In this document: positions 1 to 12,110 of the stretch, piece by piece | Layout of the letters: the number at the start of each line of letters is the position of its first letter | How positions within the stretch are numbered: the first letter of the stretch is position 1 | Source of the DNA: Mesorhizobium sp. Pch-S | Lineage (GTDB): Bacteria; Pseudomonadota; Alphaproteobacteria; Rhizobiales; Rhizobiaceae | DNA: 64,000 bases | Reading direction: 5' to 3' | Assembly (NCBI RefSeq): GCF_004136315.1 | Contig: NZ_CP029562.1 | Coordinates: forward strand, 4,797,501-4,861,500 | Notes under the pieces: model-generated | What the model saw: only the letters and a program-made list of their open reading frames with translations | What the model was told of the DNA's origin: nothing | Database searches by the model: none | Program-made: the position numbers and the translations under genes

Positions 1-40
1 GCGACGGCGAAGCGGCGGTAAAGGCAAAAGGACGAGGACT

Positions 41-1726
41 ATGACGATCAATCTGAAAAAGCCGGACATCACCGAGCTCAAGCCACGCATCACCGTCTTC
101 GGTGTCGGCGGTGGCGGCGGCAATGCGGTCAACAACATGATCACGGCGGGCCTGCGTGGCGTGGAGTTCGTCGTGGCCAATACCGATGCGCAAGCGCTCA
201 CCATGTCGAAGTCGGAGCGCCTGATCCAGCTCGGCGCGCATGTCACCGAGGGCCTCGGCGCGGGTTCGCAGCCTGAAGTCGGTCGCGCCGCTGCGGAAGA
301 ATGCATCGACGAGATCACGGACTATCTGTCCAACACCCATATGTGCTTCGTCACGGCGGGCATGGGTGGCGGCACCGGCACGGGCGCAGCTCCGGTCGTT
401 GCACGTGCTGCTCGCGAGAAGGGCATCCTGACGGTTGGTGTGGTCACCAAACCGTTCCATTTCGAGGGCCAGCGTCGCATGAAGACTGCCGATCTGGGCA
501 TCGAGGAACTGCAGAAATGCGTCGATACCCTGATCGTCATCCCGAACCAGAACCTGTTCCGGCTCGCCAATGACAAGACCACCTTCGCCGACGCCTTCGC
601 CATGGCTGATCAGGTGCTCTATTCGGGTGTTGCCTGCATCACGGACCTGATGGTCAAGGAAGGCCTGATCAACCTCGACTTCGCCGACGTCCGTTCGGTG
701 ATGCGGGAGATGGGCAAAGCCATGATGGGCACGGGCGAGGCCAGTGGTGAAGGCCGCGCAATGGCAGCAGCCGAAGCTGCGATCGCCAACCCGCTGCTCG
801 ATGAGACCTCGATGAAGGGTGCCAAGGGCCTGCTGATTTCGATCACCGGTGGCCGCGACCTCACCCTGTTCGAAGTGGACGAAGCCGCCACCCGCATCCG
901 CGAGGAAGTCGATCAGGACGCCAACATCATCCTGGGTGCGACTTTCGACGAGGATCTCGAAGGCGTCATTCGCGTCTCGGTCGTCGCGACCGGTATCGAC
1001 AAGTCGGCCGAGCAGATCGCCGCTGCTCCGATTTCGATCCGTGCCGCACAGCCGAAGGCGCCGGCGCGCCCGGCGGCCATTCCGGCCGCCGAGGTGCGCA
1101 CTGCTCCGATGCCGCAGGCGGCACTTCATGAAACGCGTGCTGCTGACCCGGTCGCGGAAGCCATCCAGCAGGCGGAGGCCAATGCGGCTGCGTTTGCTCA
1201 GCAGCCCCGCGTTGCGCAGGCTGCCCCGCAGGATGATTTCCGTCCGCAGAGCAAGCTGTTCCAGGCACCTCCGGCTCAGCCGCAGCCTCACCCGGTGATG
1301 CAGCAGGTTGCGCCACAGCCGGCTCCGCAGCCCGTGCGTGAAATGGCTCCGCAGCAGCCGGTTGCAGCCCAGCCTCGCATGCCGCGCGTCGAAGATTTTC
1401 CGCCGGTCGTGCGGGCTGAAGTTGAAGCAAAGCAGCATCCGGTCGACCATGAAGAGCGCGGCCCGATGGGTCTTTTGAAGCGCCTCACCAACGGTCTGAC
1501 CCGCCGCGAGGAAGAGCCGGCCCGCCTGCAGCCGGCACAGCCACGCGAGCCGAAGCTGCGCCAGGCTGCTCCGGAAGTGCGTCGCCTCGCGCCACAGGAT
1601 GCCCAACTCTACGCTCCACGCCGGGGCCAGGCCGACGACCATGGCCGCTTCGCGCCGCAGCAGCGGGCGACTCATGAAGACGATCAGCTGGAGATTCCGG
1701 CCTTCCTGCGCAGGCAGGCCAACTGA
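41..1726 (+). CDS. ftsZ: Cell division protein FtsZ
   Basis: FtsZ is the tubulin-like GTPase that polymerises into the cytoplasmic Z-ring and recruits the divisome. The 561-residue product has the glycine-rich nucleotide-binding start (GVGGGGGNA, about residues 21-29), the tubulin signature GGGTGTG at 109-115, and the T7-loop region NLDFADV near 211. A long Pro/Gln/Ala-rich linker spans about 330-545, and the conserved C-terminal peptide (LEIPAFLRR) that binds FtsA and other membrane tethers closes the protein. The extended linker is why it is longer than the roughly 380-residue enterobacterial protein and is usual in alphaproteobacteria. The ATG follows a purine-rich GGACGAGG stretch. lpxC follows downstream, the normal rhizobial order. 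Confidence 0.99.
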   Translation: MTINLKKPDITELKPRITVFGVGGGGGNAVNNMITAGLRGVEFVVANTDAQALTMSKSERLIQLGAHVTEGLGAGSQPEVGRAAAEECIDEITDYLSNTHMCFVTAGMGGGTGTGAAPVVARAAREKGILTVGVVTKPFHFEGQRRMKTADLGIEELQKCVDTLIVIPNQNLFRLANDKTTFADAFAMADQVLYSGVACITDLMVKEGLINLDFADVRSVMREMGKAMMGTGEASGEGRAMAAAEAAIANPLLDETSMKGAKGLLISITGGRDLTLFEVDEAATRIREEVDQDANIILGATFDEDLEGVIRVSVVATGIDKSAEQIAAAPISIRAAQPKAPARPAAIPAAEVRTAPMPQAALHETRAADPVAEAIQQAEANAAAFAQQPRVAQAAPQDDFRPQSKLFQAPPAQPQPHPVMQQVAPQPAPQPVREMAPQQPVAAQPRMPRVEDFPPVVRAEVEAKQHPVDHEERGPMGLLKRLTNGLTRREEEPARLQPAQPREPKLRQAAPEVRRLAPQDAQLYAPRRGQADDHGRFAPQQRATHEDDQLEIPAFLRRQAN

Positions 1727-1752
1727 TCTTCTGACGGATTGTAACAGTTGTT

Positions 1753-1789
1753 AACAGGCAGGCGGACGACCGCCTGCCTGTTTGCTTTA
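1753..1789 (+). terminator. Rho-independent terminator after ftsZ
   Basis: A perfect 13-base inverted repeat (AACAGGCAGGCGG at 1753-1765, its complement at 1770-1782) with an ACGA loop is followed by a short T-rich tail. It lies 27 bases after the ftsZ stop and should separate ftsZ from lpxC transcription. Confidence 0.8.
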
Positions 1790-1995
1790 ATAGTCGTGGA
1801 AAAACAAACACTTGTATGTTGCTTTTATGCTCCCTTAGCCGTTACATCGGGTAAGAAAGCGTGATTTGGAGTATGCCTGAGGGGCCACTATCTTCCGCGG
1901 GCAACAATGGCAGTGGGTGTTTTGGGGATGTGCCCCGCTGGCTGGAAGATCAAAGGCAGCGACCGAGAAGCCGATTGGCCGCGCCGTAAGGGCAC

Positions 1996-2940
1996 ATGGG
2001 GATCAGCTTGCAGGACTACCAGACAACGCTGAAATCGCGCGCGACATTGACCGGTATTGGCGTTCACAGCGGCAATACCGTTACCATCCATTTCCTGCCT
2101 GCCGATGCCGACACGGGCATTGTTTTTCACCTGATTGATGGTGAGCAGCCGGTGCGGGAGTTTCGTGCGCTGGTTTCCGAAGTCGGTGCGACCGACCTCT
2201 GCACCATGCTCGGCGATCCGGTCGGCCAGCACATCGCCACTGTCGAGCATTTGATGGCCGCCGTGCTCGGACTTGGCATCGACAACATGGTCATCGAGAT
2301 CGACGGGCGTGAGGTGCCGATCCTGGACGGCAGCTCGATCGAGTTTGTCGAAGCTATCGATCAGGCGGGTATCGAGATTCTCTCGGTGAAGCGTCGCTTC
2401 ATCCGCATTCTCAAGACGGTCCGTATCGAGAGCGGTGCTTCCTGGGCCGAGTTCCGTCCCTATTCGGGTACCCGCTTCGAGGTCGAAATCGATTTCGAGA
2501 GCCCGGCGATCGGTCGGCAGAGCTTTGCCACAGACCTCACCGCAGACGCTTTCCGCAACGAGATCGCGCGCGCACGCACCTTTGGCTTCATGAAGGACGT
2601 CGAGCGCCTGTGGGCAGCGGGTTACGCTCTCGGCTCCTCGCTCGACAATTCACTGGTGATCGGCGACGACCATCGCGTCATCAATGTCGGCGGGTTGCGC
2701 TATCCCAACGAGTTCGCGCGACACAAGACACTGGATGCCATGGGTGATCTGGCGCTGGCTGGCGCACGCTTCATCGGCTGCTTCCGGTCCTATCGCGGCG
2801 GCCATCGGCTCAATGCGGCAGCGCTTCGTCGTCTGCTGTCGGACCGCACTGCCTTCGAAGTGGTGGAAACGACCCGCCGCGGCCGTTCAGGTGAGATGAG
2901 TGCCATCAGCGCACCAGTCTACGCACCCTGGACGATCTGA
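1996..2940 (+). CDS. lpxC: UDP-3-O-acyl-N-acetylglucosamine deacetylase LpxC
   Basis: LpxC is the zinc-dependent deacetylase that performs the first committed step of lipid A synthesis in the cytoplasm. The 314-residue length matches the family. The zinc-binding pattern is visible: EHLMAAV with His85, and HKTLD with His243 and Asp247, preceded by the substrate-contact stretch [17 protein letters not shown]. The early [10 protein letters not shown] motif is typical of the N-terminal domain. The ATG at 1996 gives the conserved N-terminus, although no strong ribosome binding site is evident. The preceding 269-base gap contains the ftsZ terminator, so lpxC probably has its own promoter there. Confidence 0.98.
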   Translation: MGISLQDYQTTLKSRATLTGIGVHSGNTVTIHFLPADADTGIVFHLIDGEQPVREFRALVSEVGATDLCTMLGDPVGQHIATVEHLMAAVLGLGIDNMVIEIDGREVPILDGSSIEFVEAIDQAGIEILSVKRRFIRILKTVRIESGASWAEFRPYSGTRFEVEIDFESPAIGRQSFATDLTADAFRNEIARARTFGFMKDVERLWAAGYALGSSLDNSLVIGDDHRVINVGGLRYPNEFARHKTLDAMGDLALAGARFIGCFRSYRGGHRLNAAALRRLLSDRTAFEVVETTRRGRSGEMSAISAPVYAPWTI

Positions 2941-3139
2941 ATTTCGCCGGCTTTATGATCGAATGGGTGCCTGTTGCACAGGCGCACCACTTTGGTCGGG
3001 AAATCCTGATCCTCAATTCATGGCGGATTGCGCCACAAAATTGCACGATTGCGGGGTGATAGCGTTGCCGCGCGCGCTGTTTTTGGTTTATGGCTGCTCG
3101 CCGACGTGGGCAATGGCGCCGAGAGGGCGAATTTCGATC

Positions 3140-4012
3140 ATGTTTTTCAGACAGGCCGACCAGTTGAAAACGCCGTTATCGGCGGCTTTTCTCGCACTTT
3201 CGGTGCTCGCCGCTCCTCTGGCTCTTTCGGGTTGCATGTCCTCGGAAAAGGATATCGACCTGTCGACCTATGTCGAACAGACCGAACCGGCCGACGTGCT
3301 CTACAATCAGGGCCTCGCCAACATGAATGCCGGCCGCCTCGATGAAGCGGCCAAGAAATTTGCCGCCGTCGATCGCCAGCATCCCTATTCGGAGTGGGCT
3401 CGCAAATCGATGGTGATGGGGGCTTTCACCAACTATCGCCAGGGCAAGTATGACGACGCGATCAGCGCCGCCAAGCGTTATCTGACGCTTTATCCGTCCA
3501 CCGACGAGGCCGCCTACGCGCAGTACATCATCGGTCTCAGCTACTACAAGCAGATCGAGGACGTGACCCGCGACCAGAAGGAAGCCAAGCTCACCATCCA
3601 GACCATGCAGGAACTGGTGACGCGCTGGCCGGATTCCGAGTATGTCGAGGATGCCAAGACCAAGATCCGCTACGCCAACGATCAGCTGGCGGGCAAGGAA
3701 ATGCAGGTCGGCCGCTACTATCTCGAGCGCAAGGAATACCTGGCGTCGATCAAGCGCTTCCGCAACGTGGTCGAGAACTATTCCAACACCCGTCATATCG
3801 AGGAGGCGCTGGCGCGTCTGACCGAGGCTTATTATGCGCTGGGCCTTGTCGACGAGGCGCAGACCGCAGCAGCCGTTCTCGGTCAGAACTATCCGGACAG
3901 CCAGTGGTACAAAGACTCCTACAAGCTCCTGCAAAGCGGTGGCTTGCAGCCGCGCGAGAATGCCGGCTCGTGGATCTCCAAGGCCGGCAAGCTGATCACC
4001 GGCGGCGCCTGA
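3140..4012 (+). CDS. bamD: Outer membrane assembly lipoprotein BamD
   Basis: BamD is the essential lipoprotein of the BAM complex that inserts beta-barrel proteins into the outer membrane; it acts on the periplasmic face. The frame is open from 2900, overlapping lpxC, but the ATG at 3140 gives a proper lipoprotein signal: a hydrophobic stretch and the lipobox LSGC, with the lipidated Cys at residue 32. The mature part is built of TPR-like helices ([20 protein letters not shown], then [19 protein letters not shown]), as in the YfiO/ComL family. The length of 290 residues is normal for alphaproteobacteria. It sits between lpxC and recN, the usual rhizobial arrangement. Confidence 0.96.
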   Translation: MFFRQADQLKTPLSAAFLALSVLAAPLALSGCMSSEKDIDLSTYVEQTEPADVLYNQGLANMNAGRLDEAAKKFAAVDRQHPYSEWARKSMVMGAFTNYRQGKYDDAISAAKRYLTLYPSTDEAAYAQYIIGLSYYKQIEDVTRDQKEAKLTIQTMQELVTRWPDSEYVEDAKTKIRYANDQLAGKEMQVGRYYLERKEYLASIKRFRNVVENYSNTRHIEEALARLTEAYYALGLVDEAQTAAAVLGQNYPDSQWYKDSYKLLQSGGLQPRENAGSWISKAGKLITGGA

Positions 4013-4072
4013 CAGGGCAAACCGCGCGCCTCATGGGGCGCGCGCAGCCGTCCTTGATGCTATAGAGCGCCG

Positions 4073-5743
4073 ATGCTCTCCAGGCTATCGATTCGCGATA
4101 TCGTCTTGATCGAACGGCTCGACATTGATTTCGCGCCGGGCCTTTCCGTTTTGACCGGTGAAACCGGCGCCGGCAAATCCATCCTGCTGGACGCGCTGTC
4201 TCTGGCGTTGGGTGCACGTGGCGATGCCTCGCTGGTACGTCATGGCGCGGCACAGGGCCAGGTGACGGCTGTTTTCGACGTTCCACGCAATCACCCGGCA
4301 CGCGAAATCCTGGCCGAGAATGCCATTGACGACGATGGCGATATCATTCTGCGTCGTCTGCAGACGGCGGACGGCCGTACACGCGTCTTCGTCAATGATC
4401 AGCCGTCGTCCGTTACACTGATGCGCGATATCGGCCGCGCGCTGGTGGAGATTCATGGCCAGCACGATGATCGCGCACTGGTCGATCCGGGCGCGCACCG
4501 CGACCTGCTCGACGCTTTCGGTGGTCATCTCGGTGTCGTGCATCGCACCGGCGAGTCCTGGCGGTACTGGCGGCAGGCCGAGCAGGATCTGGCGCGTCAT
4601 CGTGCCAAGGTTGAAGCCGCGGCGCGGGAAGCCGATTACCTTCGTGCTTCGGTGGCGGAACTTGCCAAGCTCGATCCGCAACCCGGTGAAGAAACGGAAT
4701 TGGCTGAGCTCCGTTCGGTCATGATGCGGGCTGAAAAGATCGCTGCTGAAATCCACGATGCCCAGGACGTCTTGTCCGGCCCCGCATCGCCATTGCCGCA
4801 ACTCGCAAGTCTGCTCCGGCGTTTGCAACGGAAGGCCGGTGAAGCGCCAGGCTTGCTCGAAGACGTGGTGAAGTCGCTGGACGAAGCGATGATCTCGCTC
4901 GATGCCGCGCAATCCGGGGTCGAGGCTGCACTGCGTGCGACCGAGTATGATCCCCAGCGGCTGGAAAAGGCCGAGGAACGGTTGTTCGCGCTGCGAGCGG
5001 CCGCACGCAAGCACAATGTCGTCGTCGACAATCTCGCCCAGTTGCGCGACACGATGTCCGCTGATCTTGCTGATCTGGATGCCGGCGAGGAGAAGCTTGC
5101 CGCACTGGAGAAACAGGCAGCCGTAGCGCGCGAGGCTTATGACCAGTCGGCCTCGGAATTGTCAGGGCTGCGTCAAGCCGTGGCCTCCGGGCTCGCCAAG
5201 GCGGTGATGACCGAACTCCCTGCATTGAAGCTGGAGCGGGCCGAATTCATTGTCGAGATATCCAGCGAACCGGCCAATCGACTGGAGGAGGGCATCGACC
5301 AGATCGAGTTCTGGGTGCGCACCAATCCCGGCACCAGGCCGGGCCCGATGATGAAGGTCGCTTCAGGCGGTGAACTTTCGCGTTTCCTGCTCGCACTCAA
5401 GGTGGCGTTGGCCGATCGCGGTTCCGCACCGACCCTGGTTTTCGATGAAATCGACACTGGCGTGGGTGGCGCTGTGGCTGATGCGATCGGCCAGAGGCTG
5501 GCAAGGCTTTCCACGCGCGTGCAGGTGCTGTCGGTCACCCATGCGCCTCAGGTAGCTGCGCGAGCGGCGACGCATTTCCTGATTTCGAAGTCCGGTACAG
5601 ATCGTGTCGCCACCGGCATCGCCGAGATGGATCGTACCGCACGCCAGGAAGAGATCGCCCGCATGCTGGCGGGTGCCAGCATCACCGACGAAGCGAGAGC
5701 GGCGGCAGAGAGGCTGCTGCGCGAGAATAAAGTCGCGTCGTGA
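4073..5743 (+). CDS. recN: DNA repair protein RecN
   Basis: RecN is an SMC-like ATPase that acts early in double-strand break repair. The 556-residue protein opens with the globular head and Walker A motif GETGAGKS at residues 29-36. A long helical coiled-coil region (about 160-370) follows, then the C-terminal head with the ABC signature SGGELSRF and Walker B LVFDEIDTGVGG. The length agrees with the family. It lies 60 bases after bamD, and ligA follows 98 bases later, so the three may be co-transcribed. The start ATG gives the conserved N-terminus (LSRLSIRDIVLIERL). Confidence 0.98.
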   Translation: MLSRLSIRDIVLIERLDIDFAPGLSVLTGETGAGKSILLDALSLALGARGDASLVRHGAAQGQVTAVFDVPRNHPAREILAENAIDDDGDIILRRLQTADGRTRVFVNDQPSSVTLMRDIGRALVEIHGQHDDRALVDPGAHRDLLDAFGGHLGVVHRTGESWRYWRQAEQDLARHRAKVEAAAREADYLRASVAELAKLDPQPGEETELAELRSVMMRAEKIAAEIHDAQDVLSGPASPLPQLASLLRRLQRKAGEAPGLLEDVVKSLDEAMISLDAAQSGVEAALRATEYDPQRLEKAEERLFALRAAARKHNVVVDNLAQLRDTMSADLADLDAGEEKLAALEKQAAVAREAYDQSASELSGLRQAVASGLAKAVMTELPALKLERAEFIVEISSEPANRLEEGIDQIEFWVRTNPGTRPGPMMKVASGGELSRFLLALKVALADRGSAPTLVFDEIDTGVGGAVADAIGQRLARLSTRVQVLSVTHAPQVAARAATHFLISKSGTDRVATGIAEMDRTARQEEIARMLAGASITDEARAAAERLLRENKVAS

Positions 5744-5757
5744 ACTGTCGGGAGTGA

Positions 5758-8054
<2,297 letters not shown>

Positions 8055-8055
<1 letters not shown>

Positions 8056-8756
8056 TGGCCGGTACGTTCTCTGGTTTTGGCCAGAAGGCCATTCCGTTCC
8101 TGAAGGCGCTCGATTTCCACCAGAACAGGGAGTGGTTTCAGGAAAACCGTGACCTGTTTGAAAGCGAGTTGCGCGAGCCGCTTGGCAATCTGGTCGAGAC
8201 GCTTTCCGAGCGCTTCGGCGCTGTGGGGCTTGGCTTGCGCGGCGACCGCAAGAAGTCGCTGTTCCGCATCAACCGCGACGTGCGTTTCTCCAAGGACAAG
8301 CGTCCCTACACCACGCATGTATCCGCGATCCTGTCACCCGACGGCACCAAGATGGAGCAGGGCGTTTTCTTCTTTCATCTGGGTCTCGACGCCTGTTTTG
8401 CCGCGGTTGCCTGGTGGCAGCCTGAGACCGCAATGCTGCAGGCAATGCGACGTGCCATCGAGACGAGGCCGGAACAGTTCCGCAAGCTGGTGGCCGTGCT
8501 GAAAAAGGGCAAGCTGGAACTCGGCACGCAAGGCGCCATGAAACGCATGCCGCGTGGTTTCGAACATGTCGCCGATGCCGATCTTGCAGCAGCGATCCGC
8601 AACCGGCATTTCGTGGTGCGACAGGATGTCGAACCGACATCCATCCATACGCCGGAGCTGGCCGATATCCTGCTCGATTTCGTCATCCGCGCCCGGCCTT
8701 TGCTCGACTGGGGCAGGGCGATACAGGGCACGGCCGTCCTGCCCCCGCAGAACTGA
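8055..8756 (+). CDS. DUF2461 / TIGR02453 family protein
   Basis: This 233-residue cytoplasmic protein matches the DUF2461 (TIGR02453) family, whose biochemical function is not established. Family landmarks are the N-terminal FLKALDFHQNREWFQENR, the central RINRDVRFSKDKRPYTTH, and the C-terminal stretch ending near RPLLDWG. The ATG overlaps the ligA stop codon (TGATG), which implies translational coupling; a GTG three bases earlier is also possible. Function cannot be inferred from the neighbourhood beyond co-expression with ligA. Confidence 0.88.
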
Positions 8757-8885
8757 AGCGCGCCGGAAAGCATCATTTTCGCTGATCGTTTGGCTCAAGC
8801 GAATTGGTGTGACATCCGGCAGTTGGCTACCTACATGTCACCCCTCCAGCGCGATACGCAGATTCAAGATGTTGGAGCGTTCCTT

Positions 8886-8905
8886 GCGCGTCCAAACGGA
8901 TGCGC
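8886..8905. repeat. Short imperfect palindrome upstream of azlC
   Basis: GCGCGTCC at 8886-8893 and GGATGCGC at 8898-8905 form an imperfect 8-base stem with an AAAC loop, followed by GGCGCACTAG. Similar GCGCGTCC-type palindromes ending in CTAG are, from memory, scattered through rhizobial intergenic DNA; a genome search is needed to confirm this. It lies 22 bases before azlC and could affect its promoter or leader. Confidence 0.45.
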
Positions 8906-8927
8906 GGCGCACTAGAGGGAGTGGCCG

Positions 8928-9680
8928 ATGTCATCGGAAGCAATCGCCGAGAGGTCCAGAGCAGGCGAGTTCTGGGACGGTGTGCGGCTCAGCACGCCGG
9001 TCGTGGTGGCTTCCGCGCCATTCGCCATGCTGTTCGGGGCGCTTGCCGTCGACAACGGATTTTCAGTTTTTGAGGCGACGCTGATGAGTGCCGCCGTCTA
9101 TGGCGGTGCCAGTCAGATGGTTGGTATTGAGCTGTTCGGCCAGCATGTCGCGCCCTGGCTGATCGTGCTTTCCATCTTTGCCGTGAATTTCCGCCACGTG
9201 CTGTATTCGGCCGGCATCGGCAGACGTATCGCGCACTGGCCGATTGTACAGCAGGTACTCGGCTATTTCATTCTTACCGATCCGCAATATGCCATTTCCG
9301 AGCGCAAGGCGGAATCCGGTCAGGCGGTGAGTTTCATCTGGTATCTCGGGCTCGGACTGCCGGTCTATGTGTTCTGGGTCGCGGAAACGGCGCTCGGCGC
9401 CTATTTCGGCCGGCTGATCAGCAACACCCATTCGCTCGGCATCGATTTCCTGCTGCCGATCTATTTCTTCGGCCTGGTCATGGGGTTCCGCAAACGCCCG
9501 CTGTGGTTACCCGTGGTGGCAGTGAGTGCCGTCGCTTCGATCATCGCCTACAAGACGGTCGGCTCGCCCTGGCATGTGTCGATCGGCGCGGTTGCCGGCG
9601 TCCTGCTCGCCGTCATCCTGCCGCCGCATCACAGCGGCGTCGGCACCAAACCCGGCGCAGAAGGGGAGGAGCAGCCATGA
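8928..9680 (+). CDS. azlC: AzlC family branched-chain amino acid permease
   Basis: This is the large subunit of an AzlCD-type exporter, a two-component inner membrane system linked to branched-chain amino acid efflux in other bacteria. The 250-residue protein has several hydrophobic helices and the AzlC N-terminal pattern (GVRLSTPVVVASAPFAMLFGALAVDNGFS), then the family region with VNFRHVLYSA. The start ATG follows a GAGGGAG Shine-Dalgarno sequence. Its stop overlaps the azlD start (ATGA), which supports one functional unit. The actual substrate here is not determined by the sequence. Confidence 0.93.
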   Translation: MSSEAIAERSRAGEFWDGVRLSTPVVVASAPFAMLFGALAVDNGFSVFEATLMSAAVYGGASQMVGIELFGQHVAPWLIVLSIFAVNFRHVLYSAGIGRRIAHWPIVQQVLGYFILTDPQYAISERKAESGQAVSFIWYLGLGLPVYVFWVAETALGAYFGRLISNTHSLGIDFLLPIYFFGLVMGFRKRPLWLPVVAVSAVASIIAYKTVGSPWHVSIGAVAGVLLAVILPPHHSGVGTKPGAEGEEQP

Positions 9681-9973
9681 GCGCGACATTCTGGATCATC
9701 ATCGCGGCTGCCATCGCCACCTATCTCACCCGCGTTGGCGGCCATCTCGTCATCTCGCGCTTTGAGCGCGTGCATCCGCGTGTCGAGGCGGGATTGAATG
9801 CTGTTCCGGCGGCGGTGCTAACGACGCTGGTCGCGCCTGCGGTATTGAGCGCCGGACCTGCCGAGTGGGCTGCGCTCATCGTGGCAGGCGCAGTTTCGCT
9901 GCGCGGCGGTCTGTTGTCGATGTTCCTTGCCGGAGCCGCCGTGCTGATCCTGGCGCGGCAGTTCATGGCCTAG
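9677..9973 (+). CDS. azlD: AzlD family transport protein
   Basis: This small hydrophobic partner (98 residues, about three to four membrane helices) of AzlC is required with it for branched-chain amino acid export in studied systems. The family pattern is visible in AAAIATYLTRVGGHLVISRF and VEAGLNAVPAAVLTTLVAPA. The ATG at 9677 overlaps the azlC stop by four bases; the frame is open further upstream, but that part only shadows azlC. A GC-rich hairpin follows the stop. Confidence 0.93.
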   Translation: MSATFWIIIAAAIATYLTRVGGHLVISRFERVHPRVEAGLNAVPAAVLTTLVAPAVLSAGPAEWAALIVAGAVSLRGGLLSMFLAGAAVLILARQFMA

Positions 9974-9993
9974 AGCCTGCTTGCAGAACAGGC

Positions 9994-10010
9994 GCGCCTC
10001 AAAGAGGCGC
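9994..10010. terminator. Hairpin between azlD and the convergent peptidase gene
   Basis: GCGCCTC and GAGGCGC flank an AAA loop in a perfect 7-base stem. It overlaps the stop codon of the convergent M24 peptidase gene and lies 20 bases after azlD. A CCTTTT tract follows shortly on the plus strand. It may end azlCD transcription; it lacks a clear T-run for the minus strand. Confidence 0.45.
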
Positions 10011-11825
10011 CGTCGCCTTTTCCAGCCAGGCCAGAGTTTCGCCGTCGACCATCGGGCCGATCTCGGCGAGGACGCGGGCGTGATAAGCATCCATCCATTC
10101 GAGTTCGGCCTTGGTCAAAAGATCGGTACGGATCAGCCGACGGTCGATGGGAGCGAGGGTGAGCGTCTCGAAACCATGCATGGCGATGTCGCCACCCTCG
10201 ATCTCTTCCGCCGGGGTGACGATGATCAGGTTTTCGATGCGGATGCCGTAGTGACCTTCCTTGTAATAGCCGGGCTCATTGGACAGCATCATGCCGGCTA
10301 GTAGTTTTTCCGTGCCGGTGCGTGCAATGCGTTGCGGTCCTTCGTGTACGGCGAGGTAGGAGCCGACGCCGTGGCCGGTGCCATGCGCGAAGTCACATCC
10401 GTGACGCCATAGGGCCATGCGTGCCACCGCATCGATTTCCGAACCGCGCGTGCCTGCGGGGAAGCGCAACATCGAAATGCCGATCATGCCCTTCAGCACC
10501 AGGGTGAAACGCTCACGCATTTCTTCCGTCGGTTTGCCAACCGGGACGGTGCGGGTGATATCCGTGGTGCCGTCCTGATATTGCGCGCCGGAATCGAGCA
10601 GGAACAGTTCGTCCTGGGCAAGCTTGCGATTGGTTTCCGTCGACACGCGGTAGTGCATGATGGCGCCGTTGGGGCCGGCACCGGAGATGGTGGCGAACGA
10701 AACGTCGCGGAGCGGCATCTGCGTTTCCTCGCCGGTCTGGCGGCGCGCCTGCTCGAGTTGTTTGACGACGGTGATCTCGTCGAGCGTGCCGGGCTCCTGC
10801 CGGTCGAGCCAGCACAACAGCTTGGCCACGGCAGCGCCATCACGGCGATGCGCGGCACGGCTGCCGGCGATTTCGGCCTGGTTCTTGACGGCGCGCGGGA
10901 TACGAGCGGGATCCGCGGCCGAAACGACAGTCCCGCCATTGTCTTCCACCAGCGTTCGCAGCCTGTCAGCGGCCAGCACCGGGTCGAGCGCAATTTTGGC
11001 GCCGTTCTTCGCCAGATCCACGATCGCGCCTTCGAACTCTGCTGGTTCGTGCGGGTCGCAGAGCTGGGTGAGATAGGCCGCAACGGTGCGCGAGAATTTG
11101 CGGCTGTCCATGAACAGCTGATGCTTGCCGTCGGCCGCAAGGATGGCGAAGCCGAGCGCCAGCGGCGTGTGCGGTACGTCGCCGCCGCGAATGTTGAAGG
11201 CCCAGGCAATCGAAGAGGGGTCGGTCAGCACGGCATGCGTGGCGCCTTCCTTCGCGATCGCGGAAGCGAGCCGTGCCAGCTTGTCCTTGGCAAGCTCGCC
11301 GGCAAAAGCCTGCGGGTGCAGTTCCACCGGAGCGATCGGCGCATCGGGCTGATCATCCCAGATGATATCGATCGGGTTTTCGGCTGCCGGTATCAGTTCC
11401 GCGCCCGATTTTGCCGCCGCGGCTTTCAGTGCCTTTACCTCGCCGACCGTGTGCAGCCATGGATCGAAACCAAGGCGCGCACCCTTGCCGAGATTTTCCG
11501 GGATCCAGGAGGCGGGCGGGTTGTCGATCAGGCTTTCGATCGCGAAGATGTCGAGATCGACCTCGGCGCGCACCTGCAGCGTGTAGCGGCCGTCGACAAA
11601 GATGAAGGCGCGATCGCGCAGCACGATAGCCACTCCGGCCGAGCCGCTGAAGCCGGTCAGCCAGCGCAGCCGTGCCGCGCGGTCCGGAACGTATTCGCCC
11701 TGGTGCTCGTCGGCACGGGGCACCAGGAAACCATCGAGGCCATTCTCGCTCAGCCAGCCACGCAGCCTGGCGACATGCGGTTTGCCCACGGTGGGATCGC
11801 CGGCAGGGTCGAAAGTCTGGAACAT
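9999..11825 (-). CDS. M24B family Xaa-Pro aminopeptidase
   Basis: A cytoplasmic metallopeptidase that releases N-terminal residues preceding proline. The 608-residue product has two creatinase-like N-terminal domains (the first with GLDGFLVPRADEHQGEYV), then the pita-bread catalytic domain. Its metal ligands are visible as Asp in LLDSGAQYQDGTTDITRT, His in GTGHGVGSYLAVHEG, and Glu in LSNEPGYY and GIRIENL. The long form with an extra C-terminal segment (ALEWMDAYHARV-like end) resembles eukaryotic-type XPNPEP. I chose the ATG at 11825; the frame extends to 11906 but that part is not conserved-looking. A RIME-like repeat pair lies upstream. Confidence 0.93.
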   Translation of the reverse strand: MFQTFDPAGDPTVGKPHVARLRGWLSENGLDGFLVPRADEHQGEYVPDRAARLRWLTGFSGSAGVAIVLRDRAFIFVDGRYTLQVRAEVDLDIFAIESLIDNPPASWIPENLGKGARLGFDPWLHTVGEVKALKAAAAKSGAELIPAAENPIDIIWDDQPDAPIAPVELHPQAFAGELAKDKLARLASAIAKEGATHAVLTDPSSIAWAFNIRGGDVPHTPLALGFAILAADGKHQLFMDSRKFSRTVAAYLTQLCDPHEPAEFEGAIVDLAKNGAKIALDPVLAADRLRTLVEDNGGTVVSAADPARIPRAVKNQAEIAGSRAAHRRDGAAVAKLLCWLDRQEPGTLDEITVVKQLEQARRQTGEETQMPLRDVSFATISGAGPNGAIMHYRVSTETNRKLAQDELFLLDSGAQYQDGTTDITRTVPVGKPTEEMRERFTLVLKGMIGISMLRFPAGTRGSEIDAVARMALWRHGCDFAHGTGHGVGSYLAVHEGPQRIARTGTEKLLAGMMLSNEPGYYKEGHYGIRIENLIIVTPAEEIEGGDIAMHGFETLTLAPIDRRLIRTDLLTKAELEWMDAYHARVLAEIGPMVDGETLAWLEKATAPL

Positions 11826-11900
11826 CGATGCAAACCCGTCATTGTTCGATTGCGTGGCGGACCGTAGCCGCGTGGTCGGCGCCTGACAATCGGCGCTCTG

Positions 11901-12002
11901 GAGCAATTCCAGGAAAAGTGTGGAACGGTTTTCCGCCCGGAATTGCGAAAAAACAAGGAGTCAGAGCGTTTCCGCGTTTCCGTAAAAACGGAAACGCTCT
12001 GA
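11901..12002. repeat. RIME-like palindromic intergenic repeat, copy 1
   Basis: The first half folds as GCAATTCC...GGAATTGC enclosing GGAAAA...TTTTCC. The second half carries AGAGCGTTTCCG (11963-11974) and its exact complement at 11989-12000, or alternatively a 10-base stem with an AAAA loop. The same order of parts recurs in copies at 12003 and 25107. The layout of two large palindromes in about 100 bases resembles the rhizobial intergenic mosaic elements (RIME). Confidence 0.85.
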
Positions 12003-12098
12003 GAGCAATTCCAGGAAAAGTGTGAAACGGTTTTCCGCCCGGAATTGTGTCAAAACAACGAGTTAGAGCGTTTCCAGGTTTCCATGAATGGAAACCTG
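12003..12098. repeat. RIME-like palindromic intergenic repeat, copy 2
   Basis: A direct tandem of copy 1 with about the same first 60 bases. The second palindrome is different: CAGGTTTCCAT (12075-12085), a GA loop, then its exact complement to 12098. Thus the stem sequence has changed in both arms together, which suggests selection for structure or independent capture of the second palindrome. It ends 12 bases before the prmA stop codon. Confidence 0.85.
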
Positions 12099-12110
12099 CC
12101 TTGGTCCAGC

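Noticed and set aside
1..21. The first 21 bases read as six codons followed by TAA and could be the end of ftsA.
   Set aside because: The order ftsA-ftsZ is expected, but six codons are too few to recognise the gene.
10581..11867. A 428-codon frame opposite the M24 aminopeptidase gene.
   Set aside because: It mirrors the real gene; the translation is Arg/Gly-rich and featureless.
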